A DNA stretch of 64,000 bases from Gracilariopsis chorda. Taxonomy: Eukaryota; Rhodophyta; Florideophyceae; Gracilariales; Gracilariaceae. The notes under the pieces were generated by a model. It saw only the letters and a program-made list of their open reading frames with translations. It was not told the DNA's origin and ran no database searches. The stretch lies in contig NBIV01000293.1 of assembly GCA_003194525.1 (NCBI GenBank), forward strand, positions 32,039 through 96,038. Direction: 5' to 3'. Shown one piece after another: positions 12,261 to 23,200 of the stretch (its first letter is position 1; each line of letters begins with the position of its first letter). The position numbers were made by a program, and so were the translations under genes.

Positions 12261-12764
12261 AATGGCACTTTTTGTAGCCATACTCACGTGACATGAGTAT
12301 TTGCGTTTATTTTGCAGCAGACCGGGAGTGAACCAAATTGAGAATTGAACAAGACTCTTGAACACGTTTCTATGTTTCAAAGAAGGCGCAACATCGACTC
12401 AGAGGATGAGATTCTGTCGACATTGGAAACATCACGTATATGATCTATGTGTTTGGAACTCATGTAACCCGTAGGATTTTGTCAATACCAATTACTCTGT
12501 GTATAATCGATGAAAAGAGAATGCATCCATCATACGATAAAGGGGAACCTAGAGTTCATCCACAGGTCTAAATATGTAGTTTAGGCAGACGCTATCGTCT
12601 ATAGCGACCCACCATGCTCCATAAATACGATTAGGACAGTATAGTAATGACTTCTATCCATACGCAGTACCAATCACAATACGTACAGACACAACTACCA
12701 AACCAACTATCAGCCAAATTTGAAGCGATTTTCATAAAATACCAAACCCAGGGTTTAATCAAAT

Positions 12765-14066
12765 ATGTCATCACGAAGAAATTCGAATAGAGACGGATCC
12801 GGTAGCAACCGCTCGACAAGCAGTAGCCGAACAAGTAGTGCCACACGAAATAGTGACAAAATGGAAGTTGCCGAAGCTCTTTTGGAACTCCGTAATAGAA
12901 GGAGTTCCCCCACTACGCCAGCTCCCTCAGGTGCCAGAACACCGGCAGCATCCGAAAGGAATGTTGCTCGCGGACGGGGATCTTCAAGCGCAGCACGTCA
13001 GTCGGAGGCAGGTCTACTTACTGCAGGTCAGCCTACTGCAAGTCGACCTACTCAACGTCGACCTGCTGCAGTTCGATCACCTGTTGCAGGTCGATCTACA
13101 GGAAGTCCATCGGGAGCATCAGCTTCTGGCGCATCTCCGCACGTTGCCGGTCCATATTTCCCAGGCCCTTTTGTGCCAACAACAAGAACATATTTCGCCG
13201 GTTCATCAGGCGCAGGGCCATCCGGTGCGGGTCCATCCGGCGCAGGTCCATCTGGCGCAGCTTCTGGAGCAGTTCCTGGGCCATCTCGACATGTTGCAGG
13301 TCCATATTTCACAGGTCCGAATGTCGCAAGCTCATCAGTCGCGGGGGCAGGCCCATCGCGCGCAAGGCCATCTACAGGCGGCGCGGTAAGACCTCCAGTC
13401 TCCCGCAAGCGAGCTGCGCCTGCGCCTGCGCCTGCGCCTGCGCCTGCGTCTGCGTCTGCGCCTGCGTCTGCGTCTGCGTCTGCATCTGCGTCTGCGCCTG
13501 AGCCTGCGCCTGGGGCCGCAGGCCAACGGCAATCCAAGAAAAGTCGGAACTATGATTGCAGCAAGTGCAACCACACATTCAACACCGTGCCGGAAGCCCA
13601 GGAGCACCAACGCAGCTGTCCACAAGTTCACAGATGCGCGTGTGGCTATACAACCCCATATGTGAGGGCGTTCTTACGGCACTCCGCAAAGCATGAGGAA
13701 ACGAAATGTCCTCAATGTGACCAAACATTTTTCTCAAAGGACGCTCGATACAGTCATCTTGTATCACATCATAGGCCTCCGTCACAACCGCAAAGTTATA
13801 CCTGCGGACAATGCGGAAAGAGTTTTACAAGACAAGACTACTTGCATAGTCATACTAAGCGAATGCACCCAGACACGCTTCAGATGCCATTTGCTTGTCC
13901 AGATTGTTCTCGTACCTTTGTTTCAGAAAAAGCCTTGAGGACCCACACTACCATGTCACATGGGAAACAAGAGAGGCCGAAATTTCAATGTGACATTTGT
14001 GGACGTGAATTCGACAGAATGTACAATCTGAAGAGACATAGGGACTCTCATAAAGATGGACAATAA
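12765..14066 (+). CDS. C2H2 zinc-finger protein, 433 aa (array copy 3)
   Basis: Its translation equals that of the copy at 2583-3884: a Ser/Gly/Ala/Pro-rich N-terminal half, the microsatellite-encoded Ala-Pro/Ala-Ser run, a basic patch and six zinc fingers, of which the last four are canonical C2H2. The absence of any change between copies 1 and 3 over 1302 bp indicates very recent duplication, gene conversion or an assembly duplication. Role inferred as DNA or RNA binding; target unknown. Confidence 0.85.
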   Translation: MSSRRNSNRDGSGSNRSTSSSRTSSATRNSDKMEVAEALLELRNRRSSPTTPAPSGARTPAASERNVARGRGSSSAARQSEAGLLTAGQPTASRPTQRRPAAVRSPVAGRSTGSPSGASASGASPHVAGPYFPGPFVPTTRTYFAGSSGAGPSGAGPSGAGPSGAASGAVPGPSRHVAGPYFTGPNVASSSVAGAGPSRARPSTGGAVRPPVSRKRAAPAPAPAPAPASASAPASASASASASAPEPAPGAAGQRQSKKSRNYDCSKCNHTFNTVPEAQEHQRSCPQVHRCACGYTTPYVRAFLRHSAKHEETKCPQCDQTFFSKDARYSHLVSHHRPPSQPQSYTCGQCGKSFTRQDYLHSHTKRMHPDTLQMPFACPDCSRTFVSEKALRTHTTMSHGKQERPKFQCDICGREFDRMYNLKRHRDSHKDGQ

Positions 14067-15162
14067 CTATACCCGTTGTGAATGTGAAGCAATACTTCCG
14101 AAAAACGAAGGATATGAATCGCGATATAGAGCAATTTTCAAGCCTTAAGTAGCGTTTAACTGCATATACATTACATGATAGACTCTGTAAACGATAAATC
14201 CCTTCAATCGAAAGTTGAAGCGAAAACAGACGCGATCACACACCGGCACAGCTTCTCTTTTTCAACAGTAATAGAACAGACACTATCAAACGCCGGCACG
14301 GCTGCTCCTGTTGACGATTAAATCCTTAGCGGCTCCCGACACCGAACCGACAGTACAAAAAGGCAATTGCAGTACAATAACGCACAAAAAGGGAAACAGT
14401 CCATCTAAATTCCATACCAGTGAGGAGGAGGGGAACTTTGGTGTTGGCATTCGCTTTGTTCGGAGAGAGAACAGACACGATCCCACGCTGGCACGGCTTC
14501 TCCAACACAGCCCATTAATTTTTGAGCTCGTCTCGTGTTCGTCATGCATCGGTATTTAGATTGTCTCGAATGAGTTCAAATGACTCTTTCAAAAGAAAGA
14601 AAAGACCGGCATGCACTTTCTTGTGTCCCTTTTTTCAGTTCACGCAGACACTCTCGCGAGCCGGTACCGACGGTAGCTGCAAAATAAGAGTAACCGTGAC
14701 AGTAGTGGCGCAGCTCCACTTGATGCATTATATCGATTAGTGAGCCCAGCGCCGCAGTCCGTACAGGAAGAACTCCCAATGCGTCTTTCACGTAGACAAT
14801 ACCAACCGTACCAAATGGTACGTGCGCTGTTTATAAGAAGTTGAAAGAAGCGATGAGGGAGCCCATGAAGGGCAATGTGGGTGCTAATTCAGCACCGGCT
14901 TCACCATTGCCGACCTCCGAAGACCCGCCACTCTCGCACAGTGAGCTCCGTCGCTCCGTGCAGATGTGAAATGCAGTAACTGCCACGCAACAGCCGACAA
15001 TATTCTATTGCATTTTTAGTATCTTTACCTAGGAGAGGGCCTCTGGAAGCGTATAAGAAGAGGCGCCGGCTCGGTGGTTGCCGTAGGTAGAGGAAAGATA
15101 GGACCGACCAACGCCTAGTAAAGACTAGACCTTTGCTCCGAGAATTCGATGGTTTTCTCATT

Positions 15163-15175
15163 GTTATGGGCCCAG
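15163..15175 (+). promoter_or_regulatory. Copia primer-binding site, array copy 3
   Basis: GTTATGGGCCCAG, complementary to the initiator tRNA-Met anticodon arm. This is the only array copy followed by a longer gag. Confidence 0.7.
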
Positions 15176-15744
15176 AGAGCTCTGATCTACCGAAACGACC
15201 TTGCGCCTTGTGGGCCATAAAGACCGTGCTCTGGCCCAACGGAAAAGATAACCAGGAACTTTATGCGACAGCAGTCGCGCAATGGAAATCGTTTCACAGC
15301 AAATTGGACGCGAACAATTCGCACAAAATTCGTGAAGATCTTATGGGTATCATGTTGCAATCGCAGCTCTACGGAACGGCAACAGACATCTTCAAGTCAA
15401 TTTCGCAAGAAGTGATACAGCCAACCGGAGGTGCTGACGCAATTGTTAAGACAGTGTACACTCGTGACCCACTGGCCGTAGTATCCGAGGTTTACCAATA
15501 CCTGTTGACACTTTTGAACACGAAACGAAACCGGAACGAAAGCATGTCGAACTTTGAGTCGAGATTTCAGGCACAATTTTCCCGACTAAACTCGCACGGT
15601 ACACAAGCCGAACTGTCGGGAGCCTTGGTAGCATTTATATTGCTAGCTAACTATGATGTAGACAACACCCAGAGAGTCTCCATGCTGGTTAATTGTGCCC
15701 CGGACTGTTCCAGCCTTGGGACAAATGCTTTGACAAATGAATAG
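15166..15744 (+). pseudogene. Copia gag, longest copy, truncated by a stop
   Basis: The frame starts at the ATG in the PBS and runs 193 codons to a TAG at 15742. It has the helix-rich copia gag pattern (a Trp-containing segment, then YLLTLLNTKRN and SMSNFESRFQAQFSRL). In the same frame after the stop, Ser-rich sequence continues to about 15925. A degenerate zinc-knuckle-like segment (YHRCDKYGNWTNDH) follows at about 15940-15980 in another frame, so the rest of gag is decayed and no pol is recognisable. Compared with array copies 1 and 2, this copy has C or G at four sites where they have T or A, between about 15377 and 15470. Confidence 0.6.
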
Positions 15745-16321
15745 CTGAAGAGCCTTTTGTACAGCTCTATCGCCTCTATCCTCCGGCAGTGTACCCTTAC
15801 AGGTGGAAGCTCTTCATCAGAACCACTGTCTAGCAACTCTTCTTATGCTCAGACATCTTGCTCTAGCAACAGTACAGGACGGGACGTAACCGCAAGACGG
15901 AAACGCCGGAGCAAATCATTGAGATGAAGATGACCTCACAGTACCACAGATGTGATAAGTATGGAAACTGGACTAACGACCACACCAAAGCAGATCGAAA
16001 AGGGTTCATTGCAACGTGAGTACTGCAGCGGAAGGCCCAAGAAATGTACAACCTCGGCTAAGGCAAGGCGGAAATAGATGATGATAAAAGCGTACATAGG
16101 ACAGTGGCCCACTAGCAGCGGTAGGGAAGAACAATGATGAGAACAGATGCACGACCAAAATTTTAGGTCTAGCACATTAGGGGTATAAATTTCTTCACTG
16201 AAAACGCACTGCCAAAACCTTAGGTCTAGTGCGTGGGTTGGAGCAAAGTAGTACGCCTGGCTGATCTCGTAACAGACCAAGGCAGGCGAGTCATCACGGT
16301 GTGCAGCAGACTAGGCTACAC
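15745..16321. other. Decayed copia tail and unassigned DNA
   Basis: Up to about 16060 there are remnants of the gag C-terminus. Beyond that I see no gene. A 20-bp imperfect direct repeat around AGGTCTAG occurs near 16165 and 16222. No pol-like reading frame follows, so this copia copy is truncated. Confidence 0.5.
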
Positions 16322-16516
16322 TGTTATGTGGGGAAAGTGGGTTAGAGTAGTGTTAGAGGCGAGGAGGAGCAGAGAGCTCTGAGAGAAGGTGAAGATCGCC
16401 AAAAGAAGAAAAAGTAGTCTGGCCCGAGTTGTATTTGACGCCGCAAACCTCAGACGTTTATAGACTGTTTGGCTAGTCGCATAATCTTTAGTTATACACA
16501 CTTGGTTCAAGCAACA
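16322..16516. repeat. Possible solo LTR (copia type)
   Basis: This 195-bp segment starts TGTTATG and ends CAACA, the inverted-end pattern of a copia LTR. I found no second copy in the window and no clean target duplication, so the call rests on the ends alone. Confidence 0.25.
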
Positions 16517-17041
16517 ACTCACAATAACCTATCATGGGCCATATCTTTGCCATGACGAGCTAACTTGGCAAAAGGTATTATACCTTTTAGGTTGGTTCTT
16601 GTCTTTATAATATTTGGTGAGAGCCCTAAACAATTCCAGCAATCATTCTTTCAGCCATCTCACCATTTGTAGACCAGAAGCAGAAGAATAAGATATGCCG
16701 TCCCTGACTAAATTTTGGCTGATAACCGATACGACTATGTACTCCTGGAAATTCCGTATCATACCAACTGTAATCCACATACTAATTACCCGGCACGTAC
16801 GGTCATCGATGAACACGCGGCACTGAAATCTTAGTCTGCGCCTCGTCTGAAATGTTGCTTAGTGCAGCGATGGATGTGACACAGCGATACCTATGAACAT
16901 CAAAAATGGCCCAAATATGGCCGACATGTTACAAAGATATGGCCGTTTGGGTCCAAAATTTGGGAGAAAATGTATCGAAAGGGGATAAAAGAGTTTGGTT
17001 TTAAAAGATGTGGCCGAAATGTGGCAAACATATGGCCGGAG
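16517..17041. other. No gene seen; palindrome and TATGGCC-rich repeats
   Basis: It contains a perfect 19-nt palindrome (AAAAGGTAT-T-ATACCTTTT, 16570-16588). At 16900-17040 there are several degenerate TATGGCCG/TGTGGCCG repeats and a gtttgggtccaaaatttggg segment. Similar TTTGGACCACATTTGGG sequence lies at about 33245-33275, just beyond copia-1. No coding potential was recognised. Confidence 0.5.
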
Positions 17042-17215
17042 TGATGTAATGTGATAAACTTTGTGCCATGAAGCACGGGTACATTCTTTTGAGGTGACGT
17101 AAGGCATATTGCATGAGATTCAGTAATACAATTACGCCAGCTGTAGAGTAGAGATATGAATTGTGTGGCTCCCTGCATCGAAGCCGCAATAGTTTCAAAC
17201 GCCATTGGTTTTACA
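17042..17215 (+). repeat. Copia-1 5' LTR
   Basis: It starts TGATGTAATG and ends TTTTACA, and matches the split 3' LTR over 174 bp with about 14 differences. The exact 3' end is uncertain by a few bases because similarity fades through GGG/TTTT. Confidence 0.75.
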
Positions 17216-17268
17216 GGGGTTTTAAAACTGCCTCGGTTCTATGGGAGTCGTAATGAAGCCTTTGGAGA

Positions 17269-19122
17269 ATGAGAAATGAAGCGCTCTTAGAATCTAAAGA
17301 GCTCCTAAACAATGTCGCAGAAGGCCCATCTGTTGATGGCAGCATGGACGAGCTTTCAGAAGAAATGAAACTCAAAGTTTCGAAAGCACGCATGCACTTG
17401 GTTCAATTATTAGAGGATAAACCACTCCGTGCGATTATTTCAGAGCAAAGGAACCCCTTTGTCATGTACCGTAAGTTGAAAGAACGGTATGCCACGGAAA
17501 ACACAGCGACTCGTGTGCAGATGCAAACGAAACTGCATCAAACACGATTTACCGAGGGAATGGTAATGGCAGATTAAGTGGATAAACTGGAGTCAGTTTT
17601 TTCAAGATTGGAGGCCGTGGGAAGCCCTATCGAACAGACGATGCAGATTGCACTTCTCTTCTCGAGCTTCGTAAGCACTAGAGATAATGTTTATGGCCCT
17701 CTCATATCTGCACTGCAGACCATGTACGATGAAGAGCTTTCTTGGGACAAAGCCACTACAAGGTTGCTACAAGAGTATGAGACCAGAACTACAGGAGGCA
17801 TTAAAATACGTAAAGGTGCAGGAAGTAGCATAGGTGCTAGCGAACGAGCACTGAAAGCGAAAATGAAAGGCAAATGCTTCAGATGCGTTCAAAAAGGTCA
17901 TTACAAGCGGGATTGCCCTTCCAAGGACCTAAAGGACGGCACCAGTGATACTCATGCCACGCGACATCGAGCTTTAATTGCCAAACAGAAGGAATATGTC
18001 TCTATCATAGAATCTGGAGCTACCTGTCATATCGTTTGTGATATTTCCTTACCAGTTGGCTTTTCCTTTGTACAGCCTAGGACCATTGCCCTTGGTGATG
18101 GAAGTCGGTTGCAAGCAACAAGAGGTGGAGAGCTACTGTTGAGAATTACCCAACCAGGCAGCCCTGAGATGTACTTAGAATTAAGTGAGGTTCTTTATGT
18201 CAAGGAAATGGATTGTAATTTAGTTTCTTGTTCGAAGCTTGTGGAAGACGGGTACCATATTCAGATGAATGGATCAGGATGCTGAATTTACAGGAATGGA
18301 AAATCTACTAGAGCCTTCCAAGGTGGTGGAGTGTACAACATCATCTCAACGATGATCACACACTGTGCATTAGTCGCCAACGAACCTTCTGGATTGCAAC
18401 TTTGGCATGAGAGACTTGGACACATCGGAAAGCAGAGGATACGCAAGATAGCCTGCAAGGAATCAGTGCTAGGTCTAAATTTGAAGGATAAACCAGAGAA
18501 AGGTTCAACCTGCGTACCCTGTTTTGAAGGCAAGATGGCCCGTCGGAACCTGATGGAGCAAGCAAACCATAATGCGCGCATAGGAGATGTCATCTACACC
18601 GACATATGTGGACCCCTCAACATACCGAGTATCGGTAAGAAGAAATACTTCGTTTCATTTATTGATAAAGCATCGAGGTACAGGGATGTGCGCCTTCTCC
18701 CTAAGCGTAAGGACCTGAAGGAACAATTCCGATGCCTTCAACTGAAATTTGAGAGACAAACTGAAAGAAAGATCAAGCAAGTTTACTCTGATAATGGCCC
18801 AGAAAATGTGTCCCTGAGGGAGTACCTTATGGAGGAAGGTCTTGATTGGGAAAACAGTGCACCATATACACCGCAGCAAAATGGTGTCGCTGAACGTTTC
18901 AACCGATTGGCTATGGAGATGGTAAGAGCAATGTTGAGGCATGCTGGACTACCCCCACACTTCTGGGGAGAGGCAGTCGTGACTGCCACAAGGATAATGA
19001 ACAACGTCAGCAGTGATGTTATCGATGGAAGAACGCTCCATGAAAGCCTCACTGGAAAGGTCCCAAATGTCAGCGCATTGAGGACCTTTGGTTGCGAGAT
19101 ATGGGTTCATGTTGCCAAGTGA
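17269..19122 (+). pseudogene. Copia-1 gag-protease-integrase, with in-frame stops
   Basis: One reading frame carries a copia gag domain, a CCHC zinc knuckle (CFRCVQKGHYKRDC, about 17870-17915), and a protease region where the usual D-S-G is E-S-G-A-T. After that come a GAG-pre-integrase segment (LWHERLGHIGKQRI), an integrase zinc site and a D,D-35-E core (YTDICGP, YSDNGPE, PQQNGVAERFNR). Three in-frame stops interrupt it: TAA at 17575, TGA at 18283 and TGA at 19120. The last is at or near a frameshift. The catalytic Asp-to-Glu change in the protease, together with the stops, marks it as non-functional. Confidence 0.88.
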
Positions 19123-19559
19123 AAAAATTAGATAACAAGGCAAGACGTGGAATCCCTCTGAGATGCCTCCCACACCTCAATTATCGTATTTAAGATATAG
19201 AGAGGGGAACCATAACATTCGCACGACACGTTACAATTAACGAGACAGTGTTCCCTGGTCGAGAGTTATTTGGAAACAGAGCCCAGAGCGTACTAGTCGA
19301 AGGGGAGAAGTCCAACCCGGAAGGGAAAGAACTATAAATTGAAGCACCTTTAGGAGATGAGGATGGAAGAAGTGGGGAAATGGATGCGGAAGACCGCATT
19401 GAAGAACCTGGAGCTGGGACTACGCAGTCTGGAAAAGAACGGATCGAACTCAACGTGGCTGCCAACGAACCTGAAGAGAGTGCAGACTCAGAAGAGTTCA
19501 CGACTACACCCAGAATTCAAGAGTTCCTCACCCATTACCCTGTACGGCACTACCCTGAA
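19123..19559 (+). pseudogene. Copia-1 pol, integrase-RT linker, 5' of the gypsy-1 insertion
   Basis: After a frameshift the linker continues (KKLDNKARRGIPLRCLPH, then an acidic Glu/Asp/Asn-rich stretch) and reaches HYPE at the insertion point. Sequence after gypsy-1 resumes in the same sense as HYPERSRRPTSRF once the duplicated CTGAA is removed. Gypsy-1 therefore interrupted one continuous reading frame. Confidence 0.75.
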
Positions 19560-20181
19560 TGATGGTATGTCGTGCCGGCGTCAATCGTTGAACGTCTGGA
19601 CGCAATATCAAAGGTAGCATAGAACGTAAGTCAAACCCGATACCTCGAAACGAAAAAACACTCGAGCGTACTGCGTCCGGGCACAAGTCGAGGGACCAGA
19701 ATAAAATCCTGGACGCGGTTACCTGTCCAGACAAAAAGTCTGTACACTCTTTTTCGGGGAACGGAAAACGTCCGGGAGGAAATGCTTTCACAGTCCAGTT
19801 CTCCGGGTGGTCGCGCAACCGGCAAGGTATTGGGCACACCGCTCTGGGTCCCCTCTGCCTTCTCGCACTCGCGCTCAAAGTTGGCAGAGTATTTATTAGC
19901 TGTGTTAGCAGCTGCAACCCGATTTTCTACACAGGTAAATCAAATCAGAACTGTGTTCTGTGAATTATAGGCACAACGTGGCCTCATAATTCAAGGTCCC
20001 ACCTATCAAAGATAGATATAGATTAGTCTCAGCGAAGTGTCCGCGGGACCTGCTAAACCAAGTCCGCACATCCGCCACCAGACTAATCTCCTGATCTCAT
20101 CAACTGGATTGAACGCCAGCGGGCCTTCTCCGATACATACGTAGCGTCCCTCTACGCAGAGATCGGTGGAGCCTTACATCA
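19560..20181 (-). repeat. Gypsy-1 3' LTR (element orientation)
   Basis: 622 bp, identical by eye to 24922-25543. The plus-strand sequence abutting its inner edge (from 20182) is not a clear polypurine tract when read in element orientation (ends ...TTCTTGGAGCAA). Confidence 0.93.
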
Positions 20182-20233
20182 TTGCTCCAAGAACTTATCT
20201 GCGAAAGCAGGATTTGGTTCTGTTTGGAAGAGG

Positions 20234-23200
20234 TTACACCGACGCTGCAACGCGCTGTTGGCGACGGGTTCCAGCCTTCCGTATCTCTTCGAGGAACTCT
20301 TTCACGAGAGTAGGAACGTCTTCCTGCATCAGCTCGAGAGATACCCAATCGTTTTCGGTTTCGTCGAAACCTTTCCAGCTTGTCAAAAGCTGCACAGTTC
20401 CGTCGCGGACCTTTATGTCCTGGAACTCTTTGACCACCAGGAGCTCATTCTCCTGGTACGCCAGTTGGTTGCGGACCTCTTCCGTTATCTCGAAGTCCTT
20501 GTTTCTGAAAAACTTGAGGCGGCGTCCATGGACCTCACTGCGCGCTCCCGTCAGTAGGTCCTCGACCTCGAAGATGTATTCCGTCAGACACGCAGTTACG
20601 CGGTACGGTCCTCTCCAGCGGACCGACGGCTTGCGTCCACGATCCTTGCGGTAGACTCCACGAAGTACGTAGTCTCCTTCTGTGAAGTTGATGGGGCGAA
20701 CGTTAGTGCGGTTGTTGTGTCTGCGAACTTCGTCCTCGCGTTTCTTTGATGTTGTCCGAACCACATCACGGTGCATGTCGTCCAATGCGCTGTGCAAATC
20801 CTCAATAGTCATCAACTGCTTGGCCCTAATCTCTTCTATGGTCTTGATCAGAATTTTGTTCTGGACACTGGATTTGACGGATAAAAGGGGATTGTTCTGA
20901 GGTAGACCCGTGAACACATTTAACGGACAGCGATTACCGAGCCGAGTTAAAGGAGAATTGTTGAGCACAGATTGTACCAGCGGTACGACCGACGGCCATG
21001 AACGTTGTGGGAGTTGGAACTCGGACAGTAGTGCCCGCATCGCTCGAAGTAGCTCGCGGCAAACGACCTCTACTGTTCCGTTGCTCCATGGGAAATAGGC
21101 CAGCGTGAAATGGTGCGAACCGTTGGTTTGTTCACGGAGAGCGCGGACGACTTCATTCTTGAAATGCGTGCCCCTGTCAGAGACCCACTGTACCACGGTG
21201 CCAAATGACGCAAACCATGACAATAGCGCATTTGCTGTGGATACAGCATCGGCTTCGGTGGTTGGCACGAGCCAAACGTACCCGCTGAAGTCGTCCTTGA
21301 TGACGAGCACGTAACAGAATTCATCTTCGCCTTTTGAAATGTAGCAGTAGTCGAAGTGAATCATCTCATTGGGTTTCCCGGCGTGGAGAGCGTGGCCGAG
21401 CGGTCTCGGGACGGTTTCTCCAGTTTCGGTTGCGAGACAATGTAGGCAAGAGCGAACAAAGGTTTCCACATCCTTCGTAATGGAGGTCCACCAGAAGTGA
21501 GCTTTCACGGTAGTCAGCGTCGTACGCCAACCTCTGTGTCCTCCTAATCCAGTGTGAGCCGCGATCAATATACGTAGCTGCAGCAACTGATCTTCTTCCG
21601 GAATCCAAACAACACCGTTCTCGTTGACCAGAATTTCGTTCTGTTCAGAAAAAGATTTGCGTGCACTTTCCTTGTGCTTGCGTTGAGATTTCTTGATATC
21701 TTCAGGCCTTGGCCAATCGAGTTTCGGATCCAAATGCGGCGAAACTGGCGCCAGCATGAGTGACTTCAACCTGCGAAACCTGGCAACGCGGACGGTCGAC
21801 TTTCCTTGCACTGCCCATCGAGTTAACATATCAGCCCACACATTCCGTTCACCAGCTAGATGCTCAATGACGTACCTGTACGCGCTGAGCTTTACCGCCC
21901 ATCTCATCAGTTTGCAAGCGGTATGTCTGGCCATACCCGGATTCTGACCGTACGGGTCGAAAAGGTAGACCAGGTTGGCGTGGTCGGTAAAGATGGCTAC
22001 TGTTCTGCCCATGATGATGTAGTCTAGCCGACACATGGCTTCGACAACAGGGAACGCTTCTTTTTCCGGCACACTCCAGCTGCGTGCAGGACCAGTGAAG
22101 GCGCCTGAGAGGAATGAGAGAGGCTCGTGGTCCTGCTTCTCTACTTCCTTCTTGATATCTTCCCGGGATACCTGAGTAAGAATGGCTGACCAATGTGTCT
22201 CCGAGGCATCTGTGAATAAGCACAGACAACTATTCTGCTTCGGGTGGGCAAGTTCCGTGGAGCGAGCTAATCTTTGCTTGATGATAGCGAAAGCAGAATC
22301 ATGTTCTGCACCCCATAGGCTTGCGAGAGGGATCTTGGACACCTTGCGTTTCGTTCGTCCTCCTGCCTGCTGGTATACGGATTCCATCAGTTCATGTAGC
22401 GGTGCTACAATATTGGCATAGGAAGGGATAGATGTGCGCATCCAGTTTGTAGCGCAAAGAAACTGTTGGAGATCACCTCCCAATGTTGGCGTGCGCATCT
22501 GGATAAGAGCATCCAGTTGGCGCGGATCGAAACGTACACCAGAGGCAGAGATGGTGCGTCCGCAGAACTTCGCCTCCTTCAGGAAGAGTTGAGATTTCTC
22601 GGCATGAATCTTGAATCCGTACTTTTCACAGACGGCGAAGAAAGCTTCCAAAACATCAAGGAGCTCTTCTTCGGAAATAGCATGAAGGAGAAAATCATCA
22701 AGCCATTGGAGGAAACGCTTGACCTTTTCTTGAAAAGCAGAATGAGTGACTGCTTGATAGTGGTTTCCTGCATCCGTGCTGCCCTGCAACAGACGCGTTG
22801 AAGAGTAGACACCCAGCGGGGTCTGTATTGACATCATCTCTTGGGATTCGGTGGCAATCGGGATCTGCCAGTAGGCATGTGCCATGTCAACTTTAGCGAA
22901 GCATGTGCTACCCTGTACGGTTTGGAGCTGTGACTCCAGGTGAGGCATAGCCGAAACTATTGGCTCCGTTTGAGAATTCGGTCCTCTCAAGTCCACAGTG
23001 AATCGAAACCCTTCGCTGCCCGGCTTAGGCACAGCTAAGGCAGGGCTCGCCCAACGGGCTGTCGGATTCTTGAAAACAGCGCCAACCTTCTCGAGTTTAC
23101 GAATGGTGCTTGCGATGAAAGCTGTCTGCGGCGGAGCGTATCTTCGCTGAGGTGAGCGGAAAGGAGCGGCGTTTGCCTTGGGTAAGATGGTGAGAGGTGT

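Larger units (their letters stand above)
1..15487. repeat. Tandem array of three ~5.3-kb units (ZnF gene plus copia 5' end)
   Basis: Three head-to-tail copies lie at 1-5306, 5307-10182 and 10183-15487, all starting at the same AGGTTTACC junction. Copies 1 and 3 match over 5.3 kb except for isolated single-base changes and homopolymer-length changes. Copy 2 is about 430 bp shorter because of many short deletions at 8466-9160. Each unit holds about 1.5 kb with no recognisable gene, a 183-aa ORF, about 0.5 kb of spacer, a C2H2 zinc-finger gene, a ~1-kb spacer, a copia primer-binding site and the first ~330 bp of copia gag. Copy 3 gag reads straight through the junction point, so the right-hand end looks ancestral and the array grew by duplication with a breakpoint inside gag. 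The window opens exactly on a junction, so more copies may lie to the left. Collapsed or expanded assembly of a repeat is an alternative. Confidence 0.93.
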
